6,978 bases of DNA. Source: JAJEAD01 sp964420925. GTDB lineage: Bacteria; Pseudomonadota; Gammaproteobacteria; HK1. This document shows positions 1 to 5,406 of the stretch, in pieces. How positions within the stretch are numbered: the stretch's first letter is position 1; each line of letters opens with the position of its first letter. Below the pieces are notes generated by a model. The model saw only the letters and a list, made by a program, of their open reading frames with translations. It ran no database searches and was not told the origin of the DNA. The translations under genes were made by a program, and so were the position numbers. The DNA lies in contig CAYQVB010000135.1 in the NCBI GenBank assembly GCA_964420925.1, forward strand, positions 1-6,978, read 5' to 3'.

Positions 1-330
1 CTCCGCCCATCCCTCCTTGACCATCGACACGAACACCGGGCTCCACACGTCCACCAGGTCGTAGGGCGGATTGGGCCAGGAGGCCTTGATCTTCGGCAGG
101 ATCGACGCGGCTCCGCCGGAGTGCAGGGTCCAGTTGATCGCGGACTTCCCCCATTCCTCCGCGATTCCCTTGGTGCTGTCGATCCACGGTGGTCCCCAGT
201 CCACCACCGACAGGGCATCGGCGGCCCACGCGCGATGCGCGAACGGCGCGGTCGCGCCCGCCGCAGCCAGGGCGATGCCACCGGCGCCCGTGGCCTTCAT
301 GAAATCACGACGCGTCAAGTTGCGTTTCAT
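1..330 (-). CDS. Tat-exported PotD-like ABC transporter solute-binding protein, N-terminal part
   Basis: The gene reads leftwards and runs off the window; 110 codons are visible without a stop. The N terminus is a clear twin-arginine signal: TRRDFMK at residues 6-12, a hydrophobic Ala/Gly-rich stretch at about 13-31, and a likely cleavage site at AWA/AD (residues 34-38). The mature part starts with LSVVDWGPPWIDSTKGIAEEW and later has SGGAASILPKIKA (71-83) and YDLVDVW (90-96). This is the usual opening of family 1 (PotD/spermidine-putrescine or Fe3+-type) extracellular solute-binding proteins. The start is supported by AGGGAGGA at 345-338, 7 nt upstream. It is probably the first gene of a second ABC importer operon, transcribed away from the ehu operon. 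The ligand cannot be told from this fragment; a polyamine, an organic acid or another small compound are all possible. Family call is fairly sure, substrate unknown. Confidence 0.8.
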   Translation of the reverse strand, partial: MKRNLTRRDFMKATGAGGIALAAAGATAPFAHRAWAADALSVVDWGPPWIDSTKGIAEEWGKSAINWTLHSGGAASILPKIKASWPNPPYDLVDVWSPVFVSMVKEGWAE

Positions 331-366
331 TCGTCCATCCTCCCTGCGGTGATTGTTGTGCGGCTC

Positions 367-383
367 CTGCGCCACCGGCGCAG
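367..383. repeat. Short perfect inverted repeat upstream of the Tat-type binding-protein gene
   Basis: CTGCGCC at 367-373 and GGCGCAG at 377-383 form a perfect 7-bp inverted repeat around the 3-base centre ACC. CGG at 361-363 can also pair with CCG at 384-386 across a small bulge. It lies 37 bases upstream of the minus-strand start codon at 330, so it could be an operator or a 5'-leader hairpin of that gene. In DNA of this GC content such a dyad can also arise by chance. Confidence 0.3.
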
Positions 384-394
384 CCGAAAGGGCA

Positions 395-485
395 CTGATG
401 AATTTGATCGAGCCGAGACTGGTAGACTCACCATTGGGCGAACCATTAAACAAGCTGTACACAGTATCGATATGACAACATTTGC
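395..485. promoter_or_regulatory. AT-rich island with dyads, probable divergent promoter/operator region
   Basis: This is the only clearly AT-rich stretch in the gap between the divergent transport genes. It contains the dyad CTGTACACAG (455-464; arms CTGT/ACAG around AC), the palindrome TATCGATA (465-472), and two direct copies of ACCATT (430-435 and 443-448 approximately; AATGGT on the minus strand). On the minus strand TTGTCA (479-474) resembles a sigma-70 -35 box, but no good -10 hexamer stands at 16-18 bp. On the plus strand TTGGGC (434-439) and TACACA (458-463) are only a weak pair. I infer a control region from composition, position and dyads; no exact promoter can be assigned. Confidence 0.3.
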
Positions 486-867
486 GGCTGACGCCTGTCA
501 ACTGCGGGCGATCCGGGCAGCGAGCGATGCAGCGGACGGTGCCTTGCTGGGCCATGATCCATGTCCTAGTATCGGTTCCGGGGTCCGCAGCAGATTGCGC
601 TGGACGCGCCGTGATCGCAGGACGGCCGACTGCCTGACCAGCGACTCGCCCGCCGCACTCGATCGACCCGCAGGGCGATTGCCGGCGTCTCGACAGCCGG
701 AGCGCGACCGTAGGGAAACCAGGACCGGAGCCTCGTCCCTCTGCAGTTTCGTCGGCGGCGGTCGACCGGTCCGTTGTCTGGCGCGCCATCGAGGCGCTCG
801 CGTCGTGCCCCGCACCGATCGAGACAAGCGGACACCCCGACCCGACCACAACGTCAATCAACAAATC

Positions 868-875
868 TAAGGAGG
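868..875 (+). promoter_or_regulatory. Strong Shine-Dalgarno site of ehuB
   Basis: TAAGGAGG matches the anti-Shine-Dalgarno complement over eight bases and stands 7 nt before the ATG at 883. It is the best ribosome-binding site in the window, as expected for a periplasmic binding protein made in excess over its membrane partners. It fixes the ehuB start at 883; the ATG at 878 is out of frame and too close to the site. Confidence 0.75.
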
Positions 876-882
876 AAATGCC

Positions 883-1737
883 ATGAAGTCGGTTCTCAAG
901 CGGTTGTGCATCTCTGCGGTTGCCGGTGGACTGCTCGCAGGAGTGTCCATCGGAACCAGCGCGGACGAGTTGTCCGACCGCATCGCGGCCGGCGAGCCGA
1001 TCCGACTCGGCTTCGCCACCGCCATCCCCTGGGCCTATCCCGGCGAGAACGGCGAGGCCCTCGGTTTCGTCAACGCCCTGACGCTCGTCGTCCTGGAGGA
1101 GATGGGCATCACCAAGCACGAGACCTCGGTCAACGAGTGGGCGGGTCTGATCCCGGGCCTGCAGGCCGATCGCTACGACATCATCACCGGCGGCATGTAC
1201 ATCCTCAAAAGCCGGTGCCAGAACATCAATTTCAGTGATCCCATCGGGTTGTTCGGCGACGCGTTCCTGGTGCCCGCCGGAAACCCGAAGGACATTCACA
1301 CCTACCAGGACATCATCCGCACGGGAGCGAAGCTCGTGACCGGCGCCGGGTTCAACACCGTCGAGGCCGCGAAGAAGGAAGGCGTGCCCGAAGACCAGAT
1401 GATGCTGGTGGCGGGCGAGGTCGAGATTCTCGCGGCGATGAAGGCGGGACGGGCCGACGCGGCCGTCCAGACCTTCTTCGGCGCGAAGGAGCACGTCGAC
1501 AAGTCCGACGGGCAGTTCGAGGTCACCGACCCGGCGAGACTTCCGAAGTGGACGCAGAACTGGGTCGGCATCGGCTTTCGCAAGAGCGACCCCGACTTTC
1601 TCGCCGCCTTCAACGAGGCGATGGCCAAGGTGATCGGCGGGGAGAAGTGGATGGCCGCCGTCAGCCCCTACGGCTACACCGAGTTCCAGCTTCCGGGGCC
1701 CGACGCTTCCACCGCATTCGCCTGCGCCAACCGGTAG
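883..1737 (+). CDS. ehuB: Ectoine/hydroxyectoine-type ABC transporter periplasmic binding protein EhuB
   Basis: A 284-residue type II periplasmic binding protein of the polar amino acid (SBP_bac_3) family. It has a Sec signal peptide: basic start MKSVLKR, hydrophobic core at about 8-24, and likely cleavage after TSA at 25-27. The mature protein carries stretches I recognise from EhuB proteins: LGFATAIPWAYPGENGEALG (42-61), EWAGLIPGLQADRYDIITGG (85-104), a MYILKSRC segment ending at C112, FSDPIGLFGDAFLVPAGNPK (117-136), and the lobe 2 segment around KAGRADAAV (187-195). In the family the protein captures ectoine or hydroxyectoine in the cleft between its lobes, aromatic residues caging the ligand, and delivers it to EhuCD. 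C112 and C281 are the only cysteines of the mature chain and could form a disulfide (inference). The gene is first in an operon with ehuC, ehuD, ehuA and an M24 hydrolase. A related amino-acid binder with another ligand remains possible. Confidence 0.85.
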   Translation: MKSVLKRLCISAVAGGLLAGVSIGTSADELSDRIAAGEPIRLGFATAIPWAYPGENGEALGFVNALTLVVLEEMGITKHETSVNEWAGLIPGLQADRYDIITGGMYILKSRCQNINFSDPIGLFGDAFLVPAGNPKDIHTYQDIIRTGAKLVTGAGFNTVEAAKKEGVPEDQMMLVAGEVEILAAMKAGRADAAVQTFFGAKEHVDKSDGQFEVTDPARLPKWTQNWVGIGFRKSDPDFLAAFNEAMAKVIGGEKWMAAVSPYGYTEFQLPGPDASTAFACANR

Positions 1738-1753
1738 CGCCCGGTTCGGCGCG

Positions 1754-1796
1754 CCGCGCGGCGGAGCGACGCATGGGCCGTCGCTCCGCCGCGCGG
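1754..1796 (+). promoter_or_regulatory. Intercistronic stem-loop between ehuB and ehuC
   Basis: Bases 1754-1771 and 1779-1796 are perfectly complementary (18 bp, nearly all G-C; core GGCGGAGCGACG / CGTCGCTCCGCC) around the 7-base loop CATGGGC. The stem starts 17 bases after the ehuB stop. No T-run follows, so it is not a typical intrinsic terminator. In binding-protein operons such a hairpin usually protects the 3' end of the binding-protein mRNA from exonucleases or lets only part of transcription pass, so the binding protein is made in excess of the permeases. That role is inference; the structure is directly visible. Confidence 0.7.
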
Positions 1797-1845
1797 GGGC
1801 GTGGGACGTGCACGAGGATCCGAACCACAGGCGGAGCCGCGCTCC

Positions 1846-2511
1846 TTGTCCTACCCTGACTTCCTGATCGAGTACCTGCCGAAGCTGGGCGTCGGCGCCT
1901 GGACGACGGTACTGCAGATGCTGTGCGCGTCGGCCCTCGCGATCGTCGTATCTCTGGTCTTCGGCCTGCTGCGTCTTCAGCGCAACGTCCTCGCGCAAGG
2001 GTTCGCCACCGTCTACATCGAGTTCTTTCGCGGCACCTCGCTGCTGGTACAGCTCTACTGGATCTACTACGTCCTGCCGCTGCTCGGACTGAAGCTCGAA
2101 GCGTTCGCATCGGGATTCATCGCCCTCGGACTCAACTTCGGCGCGTATGGTGCCGAAGTCGTGCGCGGCGCCATCCAGGCGGTCCCGAGGTCCCAGTGGG
2201 AAGCGGCGATCGCGCTGAACATGTCGCCGTTCCAGCGCATGCGCCGGATCATCATCCCGCAGACGTTTCCGATCCTGCTGCCGCCGGCGGCCAACCTGCT
2301 CGTCGAGCTGCTGAAGGGCACCGCCCTGGTCGCCCTCGTCACCGTGGTCGACCTGATGTTTGTGGCAAAGCAGATCAATGCCACGACGTGGCTGTCGGCC
2401 CAGACGTTCGGGACCGCGCTGATCATCTACTACGTAATGGCTCGGTTCGCCCTGACCCCGTTCCTGCGCTGGCTGGAGGTGCTCGCCGCGCGCAGGGTGG
2501 GCAAGGCATAG
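1846..2511 (+). CDS. ehuC: Ectoine/hydroxyectoine-type ABC transporter permease EhuC
   Basis: An inner-membrane permease of the His/Glu/Gln/Arg/polar amino acid family, 221 residues from a TTG start. It has an N-terminal periplasmic/amphipathic lead, hydrophobic segments at about 19-42, 54-80, 87-110, 140-175 and 186-205, and the cytoplasmic EAA loop that docks on the ATPase (EAAIALNMSPFQRMRRIIIP, 119-138). Typical family motifs are FFRGTSLLVQLYW (60-72) and GAYGAEVVRGAIQAVP (99-114). It would form the channel together with EhuD. The frame also opens at a GTG at 1801 (236 residues), but that codon stands 4 bases after a strong stem-loop that would bury its ribosome site. The extra 15 residues are polar and not family-like, whereas GGCGGAG (1830-1836) lies 9 nt before the TTG at 1846. 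The start is therefore probable, not certain. The 108-base gap after ehuB is the largest in this operon. Confidence 0.85.
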   Translation: MSYPDFLIEYLPKLGVGAWTTVLQMLCASALAIVVSLVFGLLRLQRNVLAQGFATVYIEFFRGTSLLVQLYWIYYVLPLLGLKLEAFASGFIALGLNFGAYGAEVVRGAIQAVPRSQWEAAIALNMSPFQRMRRIIIPQTFPILLPPAANLLVELLKGTALVALVTVVDLMFVAKQINATTWLSAQTFGTALIIYYVMARFALTPFLRWLEVLAARRVGKA

Positions 2512-2515
2512 GAGG
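2510..2515 (+). promoter_or_regulatory. Shine-Dalgarno site of ehuD overlapping the ehuC stop
   Basis: AGGAGG shares its first two bases with the TAG stop codon of ehuC (2509-2511) and stands 10 nt before the ehuD ATG at 2526. This arrangement favours translational coupling of the two permease subunits, which are needed in equal amounts. Confidence 0.65.
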
Positions 2516-2525
2516 CGCGTCGGTC

Positions 2526-3203
2526 ATGGAATGGCGCTGGGACTTCACCTTCGAAATTCTTCCGCGAATGCTCTGGGCGACGCTGAACACGCTGCTCGCG
2601 GCCGGAGTCGGATACGCGATCGCCCTGGTGGTCGGCCTCCTGTTCCTGCTCGGGCAGAGAACGGCCTACGCCATGCTCAACCGGGCGGTGAGGGAGTGCG
2701 TCGAGTTCATCCGCTCCACGCCGCTTCTCGTGCAGTTGTTCTTCGTCTACTTCGTGGGCCCGCAGTTCGGCATCGAGCTGTCCGCGTGGACCGCGGCGAT
2801 GATCACCATCGGCCTGCACTACGGCACGTACCTGTCCGAGGTCTACCGGGGTGGTCTCGAAGCGGTGCCCGCCGGACAGTGGGAAGCATGCCGTGCCCTG
2901 AACATGAGCACCGCGAGGACCTACTCGCGAATCGTCATTCCGCAGGCGCTTCCGGCGAGTCTGCCGGGCATGGGCAACTACCTGGTCGGTATATTCAAGG
3001 ACACCCCGATGCTGTCCACCATCGGGGTCGCGGAGCTCATGCACACCGCGAACGCGCTGGGTGCCGAGACCTACCGCTATCTCGAGCCGTACTCCATGGT
3101 GGGCTTCCTCTTCCTGATCATCTCGATTCCCACCGCCGCCTGGTTGAGGAAGTTCGAGGCGTGGGTCTCGCGCTCCCTGGGGGTTGTCGAGCGGCACCAC
3201 TGA
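2526..3203 (+). CDS. ehuD: Ectoine/hydroxyectoine-type ABC transporter permease EhuD
   Basis: The second inner-membrane permease, 225 residues, of the same polar amino acid family as EhuC. The opening MEWRWDFTFEILPRML is characteristic of EhuD as I recall it. Hydrophobic segments lie at about 18-43, 66-82, 88-108, 141-170 and 188-206. The motifs ECVEFIRSTPLLVQLFFVYF (57-76), HYGTYLSEVYRGGLEAVP (98-115) and the EAA loop EACRALNMSTARTYSRIVIP (120-139) are intact. TYRYLEPYSMVGFLFL near 182-197 is also EhuD-like. The start is set by AGGAGG overlapping the upstream stop; longer in-frame readings into ehuC have no family content. It would pair with EhuC as a heterodimeric channel. The stop is 16 bases before ehuA. 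Confidence 0.87.
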   Translation: MEWRWDFTFEILPRMLWATLNTLLAAGVGYAIALVVGLLFLLGQRTAYAMLNRAVRECVEFIRSTPLLVQLFFVYFVGPQFGIELSAWTAAMITIGLHYGTYLSEVYRGGLEAVPAGQWEACRALNMSTARTYSRIVIPQALPASLPGMGNYLVGIFKDTPMLSTIGVAELMHTANALGAETYRYLEPYSMVGFLFLIISIPTAAWLRKFEAWVSRSLGVVERHH

Positions 3204-3222
3204 GACGGAGCCATGTGAAATG
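3204..3222 (+). promoter_or_regulatory. ehuA translation start region with an adjacent start-stop codon pair
   Basis: GGAG at 3207-3210 is followed by an ATG at 3213 that is immediately closed by TGA (ATG-TGA), and then by the real in-frame ATG of ehuA at 3220, 9 nt from GGAG. The 12 bases GACGGAGCCATG at 3204-3215 recur exactly at 4036-4047 in front of the next gene, where the same ATG opens a long frame. The start-stop pair may be a chance product or could tune ehuA initiation. Confidence 0.4.
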
Positions 3223-4029
3223 AGCGATTCGACGTTCCCGCTGCGCCTGGACGAGGACGGCGTCATGGTGCGCTTCTCGAAGGTGACCAAGCGCTACGGC
3301 GACCTCACCGTTCTCGACAGTCTCGACCTCGATGTCTCGGCGAACGAGATGGTTTCGATCATCGGTCCGTCGGGCTCCGGAAAGACCACCGTGCTCCGCA
3401 TGCTGATGACGCTGGAGAAGATCGACGCAGGCGTGATCTACGTGGATGGCGATCCTCTGACCCACATGGAGCGGGACGGGAGACTGGAACCCGCCAGCGA
3501 GAAGCATCTTCGTTCGCATCGCTCCAAGATCGGCATGGTGTTCCAGCAGTTCAACCTGTTTCCTCACATGACTGCGCTCGAGAACTGCATCGAGGCCCCC
3601 GTCACGGTGCTCAGGCTCGACAAGGCCGAGGCGGAGCAGAGAGCCCTGGAGCTGCTCGGAATGGTCGGGCTCCTCGACAAGAAGGACGAACATCCATCGC
3701 GCCTGTCCGGAGGGCAGCAGCAGCGGGTCGCCATCGCGCGGGCGCTTGCAATGCGCCCGAAGGTCATGCTGCTCGACGAGGTGACGTCGGCGCTCGATCC
3801 GGAGGTGATCGGCGAGGTGCTGGCGGTGATCCGGCAGCTCAACTCGGAACACAAGCTGACCATGCTGATGGTCACGCACCAGATGGGCTTCGCGAGGGAG
3901 ATCTCGGATCGAGTCTGCTTCTTCCACTCCGGCCGGATCGAGGAGCAGGGTCCGCCCGCGCAGATCTTCGGCGATCCGCAGAGCCCGCGTACCCGGCAGT
4001 TTCTCTCCGCGGTGCTGGAGGCGCACTGA
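3220..4029 (+). CDS. ehuA: Ectoine/hydroxyectoine-type ABC transporter ATP-binding protein EhuA
   Basis: The cytoplasmic ATPase that powers the importer, 269 residues, full length for the family. All catalytic motifs are present: Walker A GPSGSGKTT (49-57), Q-loop GMVFQQFNLFPHMT (105-118), signature LSGGQQQRV (162-170), Walker B VMLLDE (182-187) with D-loop SALD (190-193), and the switch histidine H220. The sequence DEVTSALDPE, with Val in place of the common Pro, is one I associate with EhuA-type members of the polar amino acid family. Residues 82-101 (HMERDGRLEPASEKHLRSHR) are the insertion before the Q-loop seen in this group. ATG 3220 is chosen because GGAG lies 9 nt upstream. An in-frame TTG at 3184 would overlap ehuD and adds no family sequence. 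The gene lies 16 bases after ehuD and 15 before the M24 gene, so it is co-transcribed with both. Confidence 0.87.
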   Translation: MSDSTFPLRLDEDGVMVRFSKVTKRYGDLTVLDSLDLDVSANEMVSIIGPSGSGKTTVLRMLMTLEKIDAGVIYVDGDPLTHMERDGRLEPASEKHLRSHRSKIGMVFQQFNLFPHMTALENCIEAPVTVLRLDKAEAEQRALELLGMVGLLDKKDEHPSRLSGGQQQRVAIARALAMRPKVMLLDEVTSALDPEVIGEVLAVIRQLNSEHKLTMLMVTHQMGFAREISDRVCFFHSGRIEEQGPPAQIFGDPQSPRTRQFLSAVLEAH

Positions 4030-4044
4030 CGCCGCGACGGAGCC

Positions 4045-5214
4045 ATGACCCGGGTGACCATGTACGACCATCCGTTCCCCTCCGATGAGCTCGACGCCCG
4101 GGTTGCGGCAGTGCGCTCGCGGCTGGCGGCGGACGACCTGGACGGCATCGTCATCAGCGTGCCCGAGAACATCTACTACCTCACCGGGCTCGACCACTGG
4201 GGGTTCTTCGCCTGCCACCTGCTGGTGGTCCCGCGCGACGGCGAGCTGGTCCTCACCTGCCGGGCGATGGAGGGGATCACGGTCGCGAACCAGGTCCGGA
4301 ATGCCGCGTTCCTCGGTCACTCGGACACCGAGGACATTGCCGACTATGCGGTGCGGGCGATGGCGCGGGCCGGGCTTCGCGGCGGGCGTATCGGGATGGA
4401 GATGCAGAGCCTGTTCCTGACCCCGCGCAACGCCGATGCGATCCGGGAGAAGGCGCCGGGCGTCGCGTGGCACGACGCCTCGGGCCTCGTCGACGCCCTG
4501 CGACTGGTGAAATCTCCGCTGGAGATGGACTACACCCGCCGGGCGGCGAAGGCCGCGGACGCGGGCACTCTTGCCGCGATCGAAGCGACCCGCGACGGCG
4601 CGAGCGACTACGAGGTCGCGGCCGAATGCCATCGCGCCATGATCCTCGCCGGCAGCGAGTACCCGGGGTTCGGTCCCTTCATCCGGCCGACGTCGCGCCT
4701 GGGTGAGGAGCACACGACCTGGCGGGGCGACCGTTTCCGCGACGGCGACGCGGTCATGCTGGAGCTCGGCGCGGCCTTTCGGAAGTACCAGGCGCCGATG
4801 GGCCGGCTGGTGTACGTCGGTCACGCGCCGGAGGGTGCGGAGGCGTCGGCGAGGCTCGCCATCGACGGGATGAAGGCCATCTGCGCCGCGATCAGGCCGG
4901 GGGCGCGGGCCGGCGAGGTCTACCGCGCGTGGCACGAGGTCGCGGCGACGGCGGGCCTCGCCGACTATCACCGCCACCACTGCGGCTATATCGTCTCCAT
5001 CGGGTTTCCGCCGAGCTGGACCGGCGGGTCGAAGGTGGTCGGACTGGCGCCGGGCTCGGAGTTGGAGCTGAAGGTCGGCATGACCTTCCACGCCCACTCC
5101 TGGTTCACGAACACGGATGTCGTGGACTACTTCATCTCCAACACCGTGCTCCTGGGCGAGAACGGCGTCGAGGTGCTGACTTGCGAGACGCCGCAGACGC
5201 TGATCGTGCGATAA
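4045..5214 (+). CDS. Creatinase/DoeA-like M24 hydrolase, metal ligands replaced
   Basis: A 389-residue M24 (pita-bread fold) protein with an N-terminal creatinase-type domain (about 15-150) and a C-terminal catalytic domain (about 158-389). It shares with ectoine hydrolase DoeA/EutD the motif LTGLDHW (46-52), H223 before TTW, YQAPMGR (248-254), and GYIVSIGFPPSW (314-325). At the places of the five M24 metal ligands I read E240 (for Asp), A250 (for Asp), a Gly/Tyr region near 314 (for His), H351 (for Glu) and N366 (for Glu). A metal-dependent aminopeptidase is therefore unlikely; a metal-free creatinase- or DoeA-like amidino/amidohydrolase fits better. It ends the ehu operon, so it likely acts on the imported compound, perhaps ectoine, hydroxyectoine or a relative. 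GGAG is only 2 nt from the ATG at 4045, so GTG 4054 or ATG 4060 may be the true start. It is less DoeA-like than the convergent neighbour at 5407-6588. Confidence 0.8.
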   Translation: MTRVTMYDHPFPSDELDARVAAVRSRLAADDLDGIVISVPENIYYLTGLDHWGFFACHLLVVPRDGELVLTCRAMEGITVANQVRNAAFLGHSDTEDIADYAVRAMARAGLRGGRIGMEMQSLFLTPRNADAIREKAPGVAWHDASGLVDALRLVKSPLEMDYTRRAAKAADAGTLAAIEATRDGASDYEVAAECHRAMILAGSEYPGFGPFIRPTSRLGEEHTTWRGDRFRDGDAVMLELGAAFRKYQAPMGRLVYVGHAPEGAEASARLAIDGMKAICAAIRPGARAGEVYRAWHEVAATAGLADYHRHHCGYIVSIGFPPSWTGGSKVVGLAPGSELELKVGMTFHAHSWFTNTDVVDYFISNTVLLGENGVEVLTCETPQTLIVR

Positions 5215-5406
5215 CCACGGACACTGTCGAGGGGCAGTCCGCCTTGGTCTGACACCGGCGCTCCGACGGCATCCGCGCCTTCGCCTGTTCGGGCGGACCA
5301 CGCAGGGTACGGCTCCCGAGCCTCTCGCACCCGCTGGCTGATGCTCTGCCGCCGGCGCACGACTCGCGCCGCCGCCTCCTTCCGCTCGTCGTGTCGACTC
5401 CGGGCC
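5215..5406. other. Convergent gap between the two M24 genes, no clear terminator
   Basis: Both flanking genes end here, so a two-way terminator would be expected. The only hairpins I find are weak: CGGCGC/GCGCCG (5353-5358 with 5366-5371, 7-base loop) close to the minus-strand gene end, and an imperfect stem near 5272-5297. Neither is followed by a T-run in either direction. Termination may be Rho-dependent or overlapping. No gene is seen. Confidence 0.4.

Larger units (their letters stand above)
331..882. other. Divergent intergenic region, no gene seen
   Basis: This stretch of about 550 bp separates the Tat-type binding-protein gene (minus) from ehuB (plus). Open frames cross it on both strands, but their translations are dominated by Arg, Ser, Pro and Gly with no recognisable domain, as expected from random GC-rich DNA. 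The left third contains a small hairpin (367-383) and an AT-rich island around 441-490 (20 G/C of 50 by hand count), the best place for divergent promoters. The right part, about 490-860, is GC-rich and featureless apart from a 10-bp palindrome, TGGCGCGCCA, at 779-788. No regulator gene, tRNA or insertion-sequence end is visible. Confidence 0.6.

Noticed and set aside
779..788. TGGCGCGCCA palindrome as a regulator site
   Set aside because: A single isolated 10-bp GC-rich palindrome with no second copy and no promoter near it; chance is a sufficient explanation.
498..857. Minus-strand open frame that could be a small regulator
   Set aside because: No helix-turn-helix pattern or other family motif, Arg/Ser-rich sequence, and a second overlapping frame (566-835) equally open; composition explains both.
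121..870. Open frame across the divergent intergenic region on the plus strand
   Set aside because: It begins inside the opposite-strand binding-protein gene, has an Arg-rich composition without a recognisable domain, and has no ribosome site.
1754..1796. Reading the ehuB-ehuC stem-loop as an intrinsic terminator
   Set aside because: No T-run follows the stem on the plus strand and the permease genes downstream clearly belong to the same operon, so a full terminator is unlikely.
4045..5214. Calling the plus-strand M24 protein a proline dipeptidase/aminopeptidase
   Set aside because: The metal-binding Asp, Asp, His, Glu and Glu positions appear replaced, while DoeA/creatinase-type segments such as GFPPSW are present.
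3118..5301. A very long open frame of 727 codons on the minus strand
   Set aside because: It lies opposite the end of ehuD, all of ehuA and the M24 gene, which have intact family motifs. Its translation is rich in Arg, His and Asp without any domain, the usual antisense shadow in GC-rich DNA.
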